Shown piece after piece: positions 16,597-25,974 of a stretch of 64,000 nt of DNA. Source of the DNA: Methanoculleus sp. (GTDB lineage: Archaea > Halobacteriota > Methanomicrobia > Methanomicrobiales > Methanoculleaceae). The notes beneath the pieces were generated by a model. It did no database searches, was not told the DNA's origin, and saw only the letters and a list, made by a program, of their open reading frames with translations. The stretch spans positions 1-64,000 of the forward strand of contig NZ_JAJGBK010000013.1 in NCBI RefSeq assembly GCF_020696975.1, read 5' to 3'. The position numbers were made by a program, and so were the translations under genes. Numbering within the stretch: the stretch's first letter is position 1; every line of letters begins with the position of its first letter.

Positions 16597-18269
16597 CCCT
16601 GACGCACCCCGATCATCTCGTTGATCGCAGCACCGGCAGGGACCATCGGAAAGACGTTCTCCTCCCGCTCGACCCTGAAGTCGAGGACGAACGGCCCGTC
16701 GGTGGCGAGCGCGGTCTCGATCGCCTCCCGGACGCCGTCTTTCTCCTCGACCCGGATCCCTTCGACCCCGTAGGCGTTCGCAATCTTGACGAAGTCCACC
16801 GGCGGGAGCTCCGTGTAGGAGTAGCGGCGGTCGTAGAAGAGTTCCTGCCACTGCCGCACCATGCCGAGGTACATGTTGTTTAAGATCACGACCTTCACGG
16901 GGATATGGTACTGCGCCACCGTCCCGAGCTCCTGAATGTTCATCTGGAAGCTTCCGTCACCGGCGACGTCGACGACCGGGAGGTCCGGCCGGGCGAAATG
17001 GGCGCCGATGGCCGCCGGGAACCCGTAACCCATCGTCCCGAGACCGCCGGAGGTGATCCAGGTCCGCGGCTTCTTGAAGCAGTAGTAGAGCGCGGTCCAC
17101 ATCTGGTTCTGGCCCACCTCGCTCACGATGATCCCCTCCCCTTTCAGGACGTCGGAGAGCTCCTGGATGACGTACTGCGGGCGGAGGCAGCCGTCGTCGC
17201 GGTAGCGGAGCGGATACTGCGCCTTCCAGGCGTTCGTTCGGGCAATCCAGTTCGCCGTCTGGCCATGCTTCTGCATCCGCCGTAGAAGCGCCTGGAGAAC
17301 CGCTTTGACGTCGCCCACGATCGGGACGTCGACCTTCTTGTTCTTCCCGATCTCGGCCGGGTCGATATCGATGTGGACGACCGCGGCGTTCGGAGCGAAG
17401 GTCTCGATCTTCCCGGTGACTCTGTCATCGAACCGGACGCCGACGGCGAGAAGGAGGTCGCACTCCGTGACGGCGTAGTTCGCGGACTGGGTGCCGTGCA
17501 TCCCGAGCATCCCGAGGTTGAGCGGGTGGTCGCCGGGGACGGCGCCGAGGCCCATCAGGGTCGTCGTCACGGGGATGGCGGCGGTCTCTGCAAACTCAAG
17601 GAGTTCGGCCGAGGCCCCCGAGAGGACCACACCCCCGCCGGCGTAGATGAGCGGGCGCTCTGCTCTCGCGATCAGGTCGAGCGCCTTATCGATCTGGCGG
17701 ACATGCCCCTGGTAGGTGGGCTGGTAGCCCCGGAGGGAGACGGTCTCCGCGAGAGGCTTTGTGCTCCTCACCTCACTCGTGCTGACGTCTTTGGGGAGAT
17801 CGATCAGCACCGGGCCGGGCCGGCCGGTCCGGGCGATGTAGAACGCCTCCTGGACAGCACGGTCGAGATCGTTGGCATCTTTGACCAGGTAGTTGTGTTT
17901 CGTCACCGGCATCGTGATCCCGGTGATGTCCGACTCCTGGAACGCGTCGTTCCCGAGGAGGCCGGTCGGCACCTGGCCGGTGAGCGCCACGACGGGGATA
18001 GAGTCCATGTAGGCCGTCGCGATCCCCGTGACCAGGTTACACGCGCCGGGGCCGGAGGTGGCAAGGCATACCCCTACGCGGCCGCTCGCACGCGCGTAGC
18101 CGTCGGCCGCGTGCGCCGCTGCCTGCTCATGCCTTACCAGAATATGCCGGATCGATGAATCGTAGAGTTCATCGTAGATCGGCAACACCACGCCGCCGGG
18201 GTAGCCGAAGATGGTATCCACCCCTTCTCGCTGCAGCGCTTCAATCAGAGTCCTGGCTCCGGTCTTCAT
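16593..18269 (-). CDS. ilvB: Acetolactate synthase large (catalytic) subunit
   Basis: A 558-residue ThDP/FAD enzyme condensing two pyruvates, or pyruvate and 2-oxobutyrate, in valine/isoleucine synthesis. Motifs: IFGYPGG with the catalytic Glu in [15 protein letters not shown] (N-terminal), FQESDITG, and the ThDP/Mg motif [20 protein letters not shown] (about residue 430-450). The start is ATG 18269 (MKTGARTL); a GTG three codons upstream is possible. The gene begins inside the 3' end of the isopropylmalate/citramalate synthase gene (29-bp overlap). Confidence 0.95.
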   Translation of the reverse strand: MKTGARTLIEALQREGVDTIFGYPGGVVLPIYDELYDSSIRHILVRHEQAAAHAADGYARASGRVGVCLATSGPGACNLVTGIATAYMDSIPVVALTGQVPTGLLGNDAFQESDITGITMPVTKHNYLVKDANDLDRAVQEAFYIARTGRPGPVLIDLPKDVSTSEVRSTKPLAETVSLRGYQPTYQGHVRQIDKALDLIARAERPLIYAGGGVVLSGASAELLEFAETAAIPVTTTLMGLGAVPGDHPLNLGMLGMHGTQSANYAVTECDLLLAVGVRFDDRVTGKIETFAPNAAVVHIDIDPAEIGKNKKVDVPIVGDVKAVLQALLRRMQKHGQTANWIARTNAWKAQYPLRYRDDGCLRPQYVIQELSDVLKGEGIIVSEVGQNQMWTALYYCFKKPRTWITSGGLGTMGYGFPAAIGAHFARPDLPVVDVAGDGSFQMNIQELGTVAQYHIPVKVVILNNMYLGMVRQWQELFYDRRYSYTELPPVDFVKIANAYGVEGIRVEEKDGVREAIETALATDGPFVLDFRVEREENVFPMVPAGAAINEMIGVRQG

Positions 18270-19752
18270 GCTCTTCACTGAGTAGTCTGTTCATCCCTGC
18301 GATAACTGCTTCGACGCTTGCCATGATGATGTCGGTCCGGGCGCCCCGCGAGGTTACGGTCTTCCCGTCCCTGCTGAGTTTGACCGAGACGTCAACGACG
18401 GCGTCCGTGCCGCCGGTTATGGCATCCACGCGGTATTCATCGAGCCTTACGCTCCCGACGTCCGCGACCGATCGCTGGAGCGCGCGGATCGCCGCGTCCA
18501 CCGGCCCGGTCCCGACTGCGGCACCGGTGATCTCGTCGCCACGGACGAGCATCGTCACCGAGGCGGTCGGCATCGCGTTGCTCCCCGAGACGATGGTGAA
18601 CTGGCGCAGTTCGATGCACGGGGTGAACTCGATCTCCATCACCGTATCGGCGATCGCCATGATGTCGGCGTCGGTGACCCGCACCCCGGCATCCCCGACC
18701 TGCTTGATCCGAGCGACGATCTCGGCAAGTTGCGCCGCGTCCGGGGCATACCCCATGTCGTGGAGAGCGGCTTCGACCGCCGCCGACCCGGAGTGTTTGC
18801 CGAGGACGATCCGGCGCTTCCGTCCCACCCGTTCCGGCTGGAGCGGTTCGTAGGTGCTCGCATCTCGCATCACCCCGTGGGCGTGGATGCCGCTTTCGTG
18901 GGTGAAGGCCATCTCGCCGACGATCGGCTTGTTGGTCGCAAGCGGCACCCCGGTCAGCCGGGCGACGTGGGTCGAGAGGGGGTAGAGTTCCTCGGTCCGG
19001 ATCCCGGTCTTCTTCCCGTAGAGGACCTCGAGCGCCATCACGAGTTCCTCAAGCCCCGTGTTTCCCGCCCGCTCCCCGAGACCGTTGACGGTGACGTGGG
19101 CACAGGATGCCCCCGCCCGGAGGGCGGCGACGGTGTTTGCGAGCGCGAACCCCAGGTCGTCGTGGCAGTGGATGGAGAACGGGGCGAAGAGGAGCGGCGG
19201 TATGATCTCTGCCGCCCGCTCGGGCGTGAGGAGCCCGACGGTGTCGCAGAAGCAGAGCCGGTCGGCTCCCCGCTCGACTCCTTCCCGGAAGACCTCCGCG
19301 AGGAACGCCTGGTCGGCGCGGGACGCGTCCTCCCCGGATAATTCCACAATCAGCCCGCGGCTCTTCGCGTACTCAACGGCACTCCAGGCCATCTCAGAGA
19401 CCTCGTCGCGAGTCTTACGGAGCTTCTTGCTGATGTGGAGGTCGCTCACCGGGACGACGAGGTGGACGGAGTCGGCACCGGCATCGGCGGCGAGGTCGAT
19501 ATCCCCGGGAAGGGCACGGACGTAGGTGCAGGTCTCGGCAGCAAGCCCGGCGTCAGCGATGGCGCGGATGGACTCGCGCTCTCCTGCGGAGGCGGCGGCG
19601 GAGCCGGCTTCGATGACGTGGACGCCGACGTCGGAAAGATGCGTTGCAATCTCAAGTTTTGCGTCCGGCGCGAGAGAGACACCCGGTGTCTGTTCGCCGT
19701 CCCGTAAGGTAGTGTCAAAAAAGCGTGGCAATTCACCAAATAAAACGATCAC
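18241..19752 (-). CDS. 2-isopropylmalate synthase / (R)-citramalate synthase family
   Basis: A 503-residue DRE-TIM metallolyase. The N-terminal barrel has [15 protein letters not shown] (residues about 11-25), metal ligands in [15 protein letters not shown] and [18 protein letters not shown], then [10 protein letters not shown]. The C-terminal LeuA dimer domain (from about residue 375) binds the feedback inhibitor. The archaeal type covers both LeuA and CimA; which acceptor is used (ketoisovalerate or pyruvate) is not decided here, and its link to ilvBN fits either leucine or isoleucine synthesis. Starts at GTG 19752; an upstream CTTTAAGTA around 19792-19800 is a likely TATA box. Confidence 0.88.
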   Translation of the reverse strand: MIVLFGELPRFFDTTLRDGEQTPGVSLAPDAKLEIATHLSDVGVHVIEAGSAAASAGERESIRAIADAGLAAETCTYVRALPGDIDLAADAGADSVHLVVPVSDLHISKKLRKTRDEVSEMAWSAVEYAKSRGLIVELSGEDASRADQAFLAEVFREGVERGADRLCFCDTVGLLTPERAAEIIPPLLFAPFSIHCHDDLGFALANTVAALRAGASCAHVTVNGLGERAGNTGLEELVMALEVLYGKKTGIRTEELYPLSTHVARLTGVPLATNKPIVGEMAFTHESGIHAHGVMRDASTYEPLQPERVGRKRRIVLGKHSGSAAVEAALHDMGYAPDAAQLAEIVARIKQVGDAGVRVTDADIMAIADTVMEIEFTPCIELRQFTIVSGSNAMPTASVTMLVRGDEITGAAVGTGPVDAAIRALQRSVADVGSVRLDEYRVDAITGGTDAVVDVSVKLSRDGKTVTSRGARTDIIMASVEAVIAGMNRLLSEEHEDRSQDSD

Positions 19753-19819
19753 TCATAGTGGGTTACACCGAGAGATAGTTGGCGGCGGCGTTACTTAAAG
19801 GTTGGGCAACCGGGGCGGC

Positions 19820-19825
19820 AAAAAA
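19820..19825 (-). terminator. Oligo-T terminator after the first DUF4013 gene
   Basis: TTTTTT on the minus strand 12 nt after the stop codon at 19838, consistent with separate termination of this gene. Confidence 0.45.
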
Positions 19826-19837
19826 GGGAGAGGGAGG

Positions 19838-20515
19838 TTATGCCGGCGCCGGGGCGCTCTCATAGACGAGGGCGATGTAGCGGGAGGCGAAGATGATGAA
19901 CGCCGGCGAGAGGAGGAAGACGAGGAGCCAGCCGATGAGCGGGATGAACATCAGGACGACCTGCACGACCGTGATCACGATACCCATGATGAGGAGGGCG
20001 ACGAAGACGTCAAGCCACCCGACCCTTCCAATGTGCGCAAGGAGGGTCCTGAGCCTGAAGGCCTCACCCATCTTCCCCGTCCGGGCGAACCGGACCATCG
20101 CAAACGTCGAGAGGATGCCGACAACGATGGCGGCGAGGATGAAGATGATGAAGAAGGCGAGCGCTACGAAGATGGCCAGCTCCGGGCTGAGGAGCCCGCT
20201 GGAGCTCGTTCCCGCCGGGGTCACCGTCGATGAGACGGGAATGAAGTACAGCGCAAAGGGAAGGAGCGTGAGGACCATGAGCGGGATCGAGTAGACGATC
20301 GTGATAACGATCAGTTTAATACCGTCGATAAAGAGCCCGATCCAGCCCTCGGGTTCGGGAGCGGGTTTTGCACCGCTCATGACCCGTACACTGTAGCCGT
20401 AGATGAGCGGGAAGACGATCGAGGCGATGATCAGGAGGAGCCAGCGGACCCACCTGCCCCAGAGGGCCTCTTTCGTGTAGTCGAAGGACTCATTGAGGTA
20501 TTGGATGTAATCCAT
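19838..20515 (-). CDS. DUF4013 membrane protein (paralogue 4 in transcription order)
   Basis: A 225-residue integral membrane protein of the DUF4013 family. It opens MDYIQYLNESFDYTKEALWG, has about five to six long hydrophobic segments, a conserved FARTGKMGEAF amphipathic stretch and the tail RYIALVYESAPAPA shared by the whole cluster. Family function is unknown. ATG 20515 is preceded by GGTGATA; the frame extends upstream but not with homologous sequence. A TATA-like GTTTATC lies about 45 nt upstream, so the gene probably has its own promoter. The charged tyrosine-containing N-terminus should be cytoplasmic. Confidence 0.82.
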   Translation of the reverse strand: MDYIQYLNESFDYTKEALWGRWVRWLLLIIASIVFPLIYGYSVRVMSGAKPAPEPEGWIGLFIDGIKLIVITIVYSIPLMVLTLLPFALYFIPVSSTVTPAGTSSSGLLSPELAIFVALAFFIIFILAAIVVGILSTFAMVRFARTGKMGEAFRLRTLLAHIGRVGWLDVFVALLIMGIVITVVQVVLMFIPLIGWLLVFLLSPAFIIFASRYIALVYESAPAPA

Positions 20516-20687
20516 GAGTATCACCGTATGTTGTGGTAGAAATCTCCGGTTTGAGGTGATAAACACGCTGCTTTGTTCATGCGATCCACCGGGCCCGGAT
20601 CCAGAAGTTGTGCTGATAACCGGCGAGTTCCCGAGAGTTCACGCCCCCTGGGGAGCGAACGGGTAAGATTGCCGCAAAGAGTCCTGC

Positions 20688-20693
20688 AAAAAA
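20688..20693 (-). terminator. Oligo-T terminator after the second DUF4013 gene
   Basis: Six Ts on the minus strand about 18 nt after the stop at 20711, supporting monocistronic transcription of the DUF4013 paralogues. Confidence 0.4.
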
Positions 20694-20710
20694 GAAAGGG
20701 GTATTTCGAT

Positions 20711-21406
20711 TTACGCGGGAGCGGGTGCTTCCTCGTAGACCTGGGCGAAGTAGCGGGCGTAGAAGATGGCAAACGCCGCATTGAGGAAGAGCACGATGAT
20801 CCAGCCGAGGATCGGTATCGAGCTGATGATGCCGACCACGAACCCATAGACGAGCGCGATGATGAGGAGGACGATGACCGCGATGATCCAGGTTCCCCAG
20901 CCGAGCCTGCCGATGTGTTCGAAGATCGCGCTGAAATGGAACGCCTCACCGAGGCTGCCCGTGCGGGCAAAGCGCAGCAGGGCAAACAGGGCGATGAACG
21001 CGAGGACGATCGCGACGATCCCTGCAAGCAGGAAGCCCCCGATGAGGCTCAGCACTGCAGCGCCCATCGCCGCGGGGTCGCCGCCGGCTGCTTCGCTTGC
21101 GAGCATGCCGATTGCGCCGAGTCCGCCGAAGATCAGGAAGACCAGGATCGCCGGGATCATGTAGACCAGCGTGATGATGTTCATCTTCCACCCGTCAACG
21201 AAGAGCCCGACCCAGTCGTCGATCTCGGGGGCCGGCGTCTTTCCCGCGAGCACCCGCACGATGTAGCCGTTGAGGAGCGGGATCAGCGAGAGCGTGAGCC
21301 CCTGCACGAGTGACAGGACGGCCAGGATGACCCACTGCATCCATTTTCCTACCAGGGCATCCTTGGTATACTCGAATGACCTGGAGATTACAGTACCGTA
21401 GTCCAT
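20711..21406 (-). CDS. DUF4013 membrane protein (paralogue 3)
   Basis: A 231-residue paralogue: MDYGTVISRSFEYTKDALVG, GLFVDGWKMNIITLVYMIPA, FARTGSLGEAFHFSAIFEHI and the tail YEEAPAPA. About six hydrophobic segments. The leader just before ATG 21406 reads AGGTGATACACCT, in which the ribosome-binding AGGTG can pair with CACCT. A TATA-like CATTTATATCC lies about 40 nt upstream. The region 21407-21662 separates it from the next paralogue. It is most like paralogue 1 (22488-23180) in the N-terminal third. Confidence 0.83.
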   Translation of the reverse strand: MDYGTVISRSFEYTKDALVGKWMQWVILAVLSLVQGLTLSLIPLLNGYIVRVLAGKTPAPEIDDWVGLFVDGWKMNIITLVYMIPAILVFLIFGGLGAIGMLASEAAGGDPAAMGAAVLSLIGGFLLAGIVAIVLAFIALFALLRFARTGSLGEAFHFSAIFEHIGRLGWGTWIIAVIVLLIIALVYGFVVGIISSIPILGWIIVLFLNAAFAIFYARYFAQVYEEAPAPA

Positions 21407-21662
21407 AGGTGTATCACCTACGAGTAAATGTGAGAAAACCGGATATAAATGTATTGATACAATTAGCTCAATCGGGTTAAACATCTCTTGAAAATGAGCG
21501 AAATAATTCGTATAAACCGGCAGATCTTCGTGAAAATTCCTTGGCGATGATCCGGAGCGCCGCAGCGTATATATACTCTGGTCCGGCAACGGTGCCGGCC
21601 CGGCACGGGCCGGCATTCGGTCCTTGCCGGGGCGATCCCGGCCGCAAAAGGAAAATGGGGTT

Positions 21663-22310
21663 TTAAGCCGGCGCCGGAGCGCTCTCGTAGATCTGCGTCA
21701 TGTACCGTGCCGCGAAGATGATCCAGACGGGGTAGAGGAAGAGCATGATCAGCCAGCCGATGATCGGGATCGCGCTCAGGATGGTCGTGATGACACCAAA
21801 GACAAGCCCGACAATCCAGAGGATGATGAGGGCGACGATGTAACTCCCCCAGCCAATCTTCCCGATGTGCTCGAGGATGGCGCCGAAGGCGAACGCCTGA
21901 CCCATGCTGTCCTTCTGTGCGAACCGGATCATACCGATCGCCGAGATGAGCGAGAGGATGATCGCAACGATGAACGTGATGATGAGTCCAAGGCCGATCG
22001 ACCCGAGGGCGAGCATGGGGTCCCCTTCTCCCACCATAGCCGCCGGTATGACGAAGATGGCCATAATGATGAAGACCGGGATGGCGTAGATGAAACCGAT
22101 GATGAGGAGTTTCAGGCCGTCAATGAACATCCCGACCCAGTTATCCGTCTCGGGAGCGGGCTTTACGCCGCTGTAAATGCGGACCATGTATCCCATGATG
22201 AGCGGGAATATGATCGTGCTGATGACGAGCAGGATCCATCGGCCCCACTTGCCCCAGACAGCGTCTTTTGCATAGCTGAACGAATCGCCCAGCATGTTTC
22301 CATAATCCAT
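21663..22310 (-). CDS. DUF4013 membrane protein (paralogue 2)
   Basis: A 215-residue paralogue, the shortest of the four: MDYGNMLGDSFSYAKDAVWG, WVGMFIDGLKLLIIGFIYA, FAQKDSMGQAFAFGAILEHI and tail YESAPAPA. Hydrophobic segments as in the others. The leader AGGTGATATACCT ends directly at the ATG, nearly the same as in paralogue 3. A TTTTTATACT TATA-like element lies about 35 nt upstream. Function unknown. Confidence 0.83.
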   Translation of the reverse strand: MDYGNMLGDSFSYAKDAVWGKWGRWILLVISTIIFPLIMGYMVRIYSGVKPAPETDNWVGMFIDGLKLLIIGFIYAIPVFIIMAIFVIPAAMVGEGDPMLALGSIGLGLIITFIVAIILSLISAIGMIRFAQKDSMGQAFAFGAILEHIGKIGWGSYIVALIILWIVGLVFGVITTILSAIPIIGWLIMLFLYPVWIIFAARYMTQIYESAPAPA

Positions 22311-22487
22311 AGGTATATCACCTACGATTTACTTTGACGCAGTTTAGTATAAAAATGTTGCTTTGAGTTCTCTGCTCGGGTCTCACTTTTGCTGAAACAG
22401 AGCGATCGTTGTTGGATAACCCGTCTATCCGGGTTCAACACATTCGATTGAACCCAGAGCATTGCACATGAATGCAGGATCCCCGCA

Positions 22488-23180
22488 TCACCCCGGCGCC
22501 GGGGCGCTCTCGTAGGCCTCGACAAGGTAGCGGGCGTGGAAGATGCCGTAGGCCACCCCGAGGAAGAGGTTGATGATCCAGCCGAGGATGGGTATCGAGG
22601 CGATGAGCCCGTTCAAGACCGCATACACGAGGCCAATGAGCACGAGGATGATGAGCGCGAGAATCCAGGCCCCCCACCCGATCCGCCCGATGTGCCTTGC
22701 GATCGCCCCGAAGCTGAACGCCTGGAGGAAACTCCCCGTGTGGGCGAACCGCACGATGGCAAACATGGATATGAACGATATGATGATCCAGATGATGCTC
22801 GCGATCACGATCCCGGTGACAGCGGTAGCGACGGCCGATGCCCACACGTCGGGGTTGTCCAGCCCCCTTGCCGCAATAGCGGAGATGGCCGCAATCCCCC
22901 CGAAGACGGCCAGGACCAGGATGACCGGGATCAGGTAAATCAGGGTGATGATGTTCAACTTCCACCCGTCAAGAAAGAGCCTGCCCCACTGGTTCACGTC
23001 CGGGGCGGGCCGCCGGCCGGAGAGCACCCTGACGATGTAGCCGTTATAGAGCGGGACCAGAAAGAGCGTGAAGACCTGGACGAGCGAGAGGATGACCAGG
23101 AGCACCCACCGCCACCATTCGCCCCAGAGGGCGTCTTTTGTGTAACCAAGCGACCGGGAGATGAGACTGCCGTAGTCCAT
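22488..23180 (-). CDS. DUF4013 membrane protein (paralogue 1)
   Basis: A 230-residue paralogue: MDYGSLISRSLGYTKDALWG, GRLFLDGWKLNIITLIYLIP, FAHTGSFLQAFSFGAIARHI and tail YESAPAPG. The leader AAGGTGGTATCAT precedes ATG 23180, with ATTTATACG as TATA about 45 nt upstream. The frame extends to 23279 without homologous sequence. It is the most upstream of the four, and all share orientation, size and intergenic gaps of about 180-260 bp, which points to serial tandem duplication. Confidence 0.83.
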   Translation of the reverse strand: MDYGSLISRSLGYTKDALWGEWWRWVLLVILSLVQVFTLFLVPLYNGYIVRVLSGRRPAPDVNQWGRLFLDGWKLNIITLIYLIPVILVLAVFGGIAAISAIAARGLDNPDVWASAVATAVTGIVIASIIWIIISFISMFAIVRFAHTGSFLQAFSFGAIARHIGRIGWGAWILALIILVLIGLVYAVLNGLIASIPILGWIINLFLGVAYGIFHARYLVEAYESAPAPG

Positions 23181-23310
23181 ATGATACCACCTTCGGCCGT
23201 GGAGTGACGGTGAGGCGTATAAATGTATTTGAACCGCCGCATCTTGAGCCGGCTCACCGTTCAGACTGTTTACCGGCACCCGAACAGGGGTTTGACAGAA
23301 TCCCGGAGGG

Positions 23311-23754
23311 TCAAAACTCCTTTCTCAGGTAGACCATATCGACGAGATGTTCGCCGCAGTCGAAGATCGGGTGGTCATAATGGTCGATAAAGAAGTTCTC
23401 GACGCGGTGAGAGATCCGAAACCCGCAACGCTCGTAGAACCGGAGGATCCGGGGACAGTCTCCCGTGCCGACGATCATGGCGCGGCACCTGCCCCTGTAG
23501 TGCTCGAAGAGGTACTCGATAAGCCGCCTGCCGTAGCCCTGTCCCCGAAACTCCTCGTATGTGGCGATGTTCTTCAGTTCATAAACGCCGTTGCCTTCGT
23601 CCGTCACCACGCAGACACTCACCGGATCCCGGTCATAGAGAACAAACATATCCCCGCGAAAGAGGTAGGTCTCGATCATGGATTCCTGCTCGTCCCCTTC
23701 GAGGAGCAGGTCGAGAAACCGTCTCTTATTCTCCCGGATCTCTTCGATCTTCAT
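23311..23754 (-). CDS. GNAT family N-acetyltransferase
   Basis: A 147-residue acetyl-CoA-dependent acyltransferase. The acetyl-CoA loop reads FRGQGYGRRLIEYLFEHY (R/Q-x-x-G-x-G/A motif, near residue 67), followed by ILRFYERCGFRISHRVENFF. Substrate unknown. ATG 23754 begins MKIEEIRENKRRF; the open frame upstream to 24174 passes through a repeat-rich non-coding stretch and is rejected as N-terminus. Confidence 0.85.
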   Translation of the reverse strand: MKIEEIRENKRRFLDLLLEGDEQESMIETYLFRGDMFVLYDRDPVSVCVVTDEGNGVYELKNIATYEEFRGQGYGRRLIEYLFEHYRGRCRAMIVGTGDCPRILRFYERCGFRISHRVENFFIDHYDHPIFDCGEHLVDMVYLRKEF

Positions 23755-23899
23755 GGCAGAGACCCTGCTGGAATGCGGTTTTACGAGAAAAAGGCTCTGT
23801 TGAACCCCAATTCTGGTCTTCCTCCCTATCTTGATAAGGCTGGTGCCGGACCCGGCTTGTCCCCGGGACGACTTTTTTTTCTCGGGCATCTCTGCATGC

Positions 23900-24075
23900 C
23901 ATGGACCGTGGTGGCTATCACCATTGGGGGTGGGGCTTGACGGGGAGGGGGTCTCCCCCTCCCCTGTCGCGCGAAGATCCGCATATCTCAGGCCCCACCC
24001 CGCCCGCGCTTCGCGCTCCTCAGTCGCACCTGCGGTGCTCCAACTCCTGCTGCTCCAGCAGTCGTTCCCCGCCCC
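23900..24075. repeat. Dispersed intergenic repeat, copy A (hairpin plus GCACC/GGTGC unit)
   Basis: The gap between the GNAT gene and purH contains a perfect hairpin at 23942-23964 (10-bp arms GGGGAGGGGG/CCCCCTCCCC, loop TCT) preceded by TGGACCGTGG and TATCACCA. About 60 bp further on is TCGCACCTGCGGTGCTC plus AACTCCTGCTGCTCC. Both halves recur: the hairpin at 31924-31947 and the second half at 57043-57096. No coding potential is credible here. Confidence 0.65.
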
Positions 24076-24194
24076 GGGGGCGGGGGCAGTCATGGCGATA
24101 CCCGATGGAAAGCCGTACCCCGGAGCGCGGTCATCTGGAACAAACGGGTGGGGGTTCAACAAAGCCGAAAACAAAGAGATCTCCGGCCGGCCTC

Positions 24195-25679
24195 TCAGTG
24201 CCGGAAGTGCCGCACCCCGGTGAAGACCATCGCGACGTTGAGCCGGTTTGCCGCCTCGATGACCTCCTGATCCCGTATGGAGCCGCCGGGCTGAACAAGG
24301 GCCGTCGCGCCCGCCGCCGCCGCAACCTCCAGGGTGTCGGGGAAGGGGAGGAAGGCGTCCGAGGCGACCGCCGAGCCGGCGAGGGGACTGCGGGCCTTCC
24401 TGACCGCGATCTCCGCGGACTCAACCCGGTTCATCTGCCCGGCGCCGATCCCGATGACCGCCTTCTCGTTCGCGAAGATGATGGCGTTGCTCTTCGTGTG
24501 CTTGCAGACCTTCAGGGCGAGGTGCATCGCCTGCAACTCGTGGGCGGTGGGCTCCCGCTCGGTCACGACCCGCCAGTCCTCGCGGTAGGCCCCCGTCCGC
24601 TGGACAAGGACGCCACCGTCAATGCTCCGGACCTCGTCCTGCACCACCAGCTCGGGCAGCCGGAGGACCCGCATGTTCTCCTTGGCCTTCATGATCTCAA
24701 GCGCTTCGGGCGTGTAGGACGGGGCGACGACGACCTCGACGAAGGTCCCCGTGAGTTCGCGGGCGACGTCTGCCCCGACCTCACGGTTCATGGCAACAAT
24801 CGACCCGTAGGCCGAGACCGGGTCGACATCGCGGGCGGCGATGTAGGTCTCAAGAAGCCCCTCCCCGGTCGCGACCCCGCAGGGGTTGTTGTGCTTGACG
24901 ATGACGACGGCACACTCCTCGAACTCACGAAGGAGGCCGACCGCGGCATGGACGTCGAGGTAGTTGTTGTAGGACATCTGCTTGCCCTGAAGCGGCTGCT
25001 CGCCGGCGATACCCGCGTCACCGTAGACCGCCGCCGCCTGGTGGGGGTTCTCGCCGTAGCGAAGCGTCCTCCCCCCCCGGAACTGGAGGGTGAGGACGTC
25101 GGGGAACGGCCGGTCGATCCCGGTGAGGTAGTTCGTGATCGCGCCGTCGTAGGCCGCCGTCCGGGCAAAAGCCTTTGCGGCGAGGTTCAGCCGCTCTTCG
25201 GCCGAGAACCCGCCCCGCCGGACGGCATCCGCAACCGTCCCGTAATCGGCCGGGTCCACCACGACCGCGACGAACTTATGGTTCTTCGCCGCCGCCCGCA
25301 CCATTGCCGGACCGCCGATATCGATATACTCGATGATCTCATCGACGCCGAGCCCCGCGTCCTTCATCGCCTCGAAGGGATAGAGGTTCACCACGACGAG
25401 ATCGATCGGCTCGATCCCGTGCTCCTGCATCACGGCGTCGTCGATGCCGCGGCGCCCGAGGATACCCCCATGGATCTTCGGGTGGAGGGTCTTGACCCGC
25501 CCGTGCATCATCTCGGGCGAGCCCGTGTAGGTGGAGACATCCGTGAACGGGACCCCGGCCTCCGCGAGCGCCGCCCCGGTGCCTCCGGAACTCAGGAGTT
25601 GATAATCGTGCTCAACGAGCACCTTTGCAAGATCGACGATGCCTGCTTTATCCCAGACAGACAGCAGTGCCCACTTCAT
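24195..25679 (-). CDS. purH: Bifunctional AICAR formyltransferase / IMP cyclohydrolase
   Basis: Catalyses the last two steps of IMP synthesis. Its 494 residues comprise an N-terminal MGS-like IMP cyclohydrolase domain (ALLSVWDKAGIVDLAK; TGSPEMMHGRVKTLHP; IDIGGPAMVRAAAKNH) and a C-terminal AICAR transformylase with the catalytic Lys-His in VIVKHNNPCGVA and GIGAGQMNRVES. The protein is slightly shorter than typical bacterial PurH. Many archaea use unrelated PurP and PurO instead, so the bacterial-type enzyme is a notable lineage trait. A TATA-like AAATATATATTT at about 25705-25716 gives a short leader. Confidence 0.95.
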   Translation of the reverse strand: MKWALLSVWDKAGIVDLAKVLVEHDYQLLSSGGTGAALAEAGVPFTDVSTYTGSPEMMHGRVKTLHPKIHGGILGRRGIDDAVMQEHGIEPIDLVVVNLYPFEAMKDAGLGVDEIIEYIDIGGPAMVRAAAKNHKFVAVVVDPADYGTVADAVRRGGFSAEERLNLAAKAFARTAAYDGAITNYLTGIDRPFPDVLTLQFRGGRTLRYGENPHQAAAVYGDAGIAGEQPLQGKQMSYNNYLDVHAAVGLLREFEECAVVIVKHNNPCGVATGEGLLETYIAARDVDPVSAYGSIVAMNREVGADVARELTGTFVEVVVAPSYTPEALEIMKAKENMRVLRLPELVVQDEVRSIDGGVLVQRTGAYREDWRVVTEREPTAHELQAMHLALKVCKHTKSNAIIFANEKAVIGIGAGQMNRVESAEIAVRKARSPLAGSAVASDAFLPFPDTLEVAAAAGATALVQPGGSIRDQEVIEAANRLNVAMVFTGVRHFRH

Positions 25680-25899
25680 GGGTACACGTGAGCGGGATAG
25701 GGAAATATATATTTGGCGCCGCCCGCAAAACCGGCCGTGTTTCTCCCGGCTGTGCTCTGTGAGAAGGAGACGGGACGCAATACGGCCGGAGGAAAGGCTA
25801 CCACCCTCCCGGGGAGCAGCATATCGGCGGGAGAATACTGGCGAAAGAGCGGCCGATCGACAAACCGACCAGTTATAGAATCCGGATGCCTGCCTCATC

Positions 25900-25974
25900 C
25901 GCTAACAATATATAGAACCACATTACAATATATTCAAACCAATACATTACATCATTCTGAAGCAGGTTAGGCGT
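25900..25974 (+). promoter_or_regulatory. grpE-dnaK-dnaJ promoter with duplicated TATA-like repeat
   Basis: The 295-bp gap between purH and grpE holds two similar direct repeats: ACAATATATAGAACCACATT followed by ACAATATATTCAAACCAATACATT. Either AATATAT could be the TATA box; the second lies about 45 nt before the grpE ATG. The rest of the gap shows only the divergent purH promoter. Confidence 0.45.

Noticed and set aside
23901-25691. 596-aa plus-strand ORF
   Set aside because: Antisense of purH extended through a repeat; no family features.
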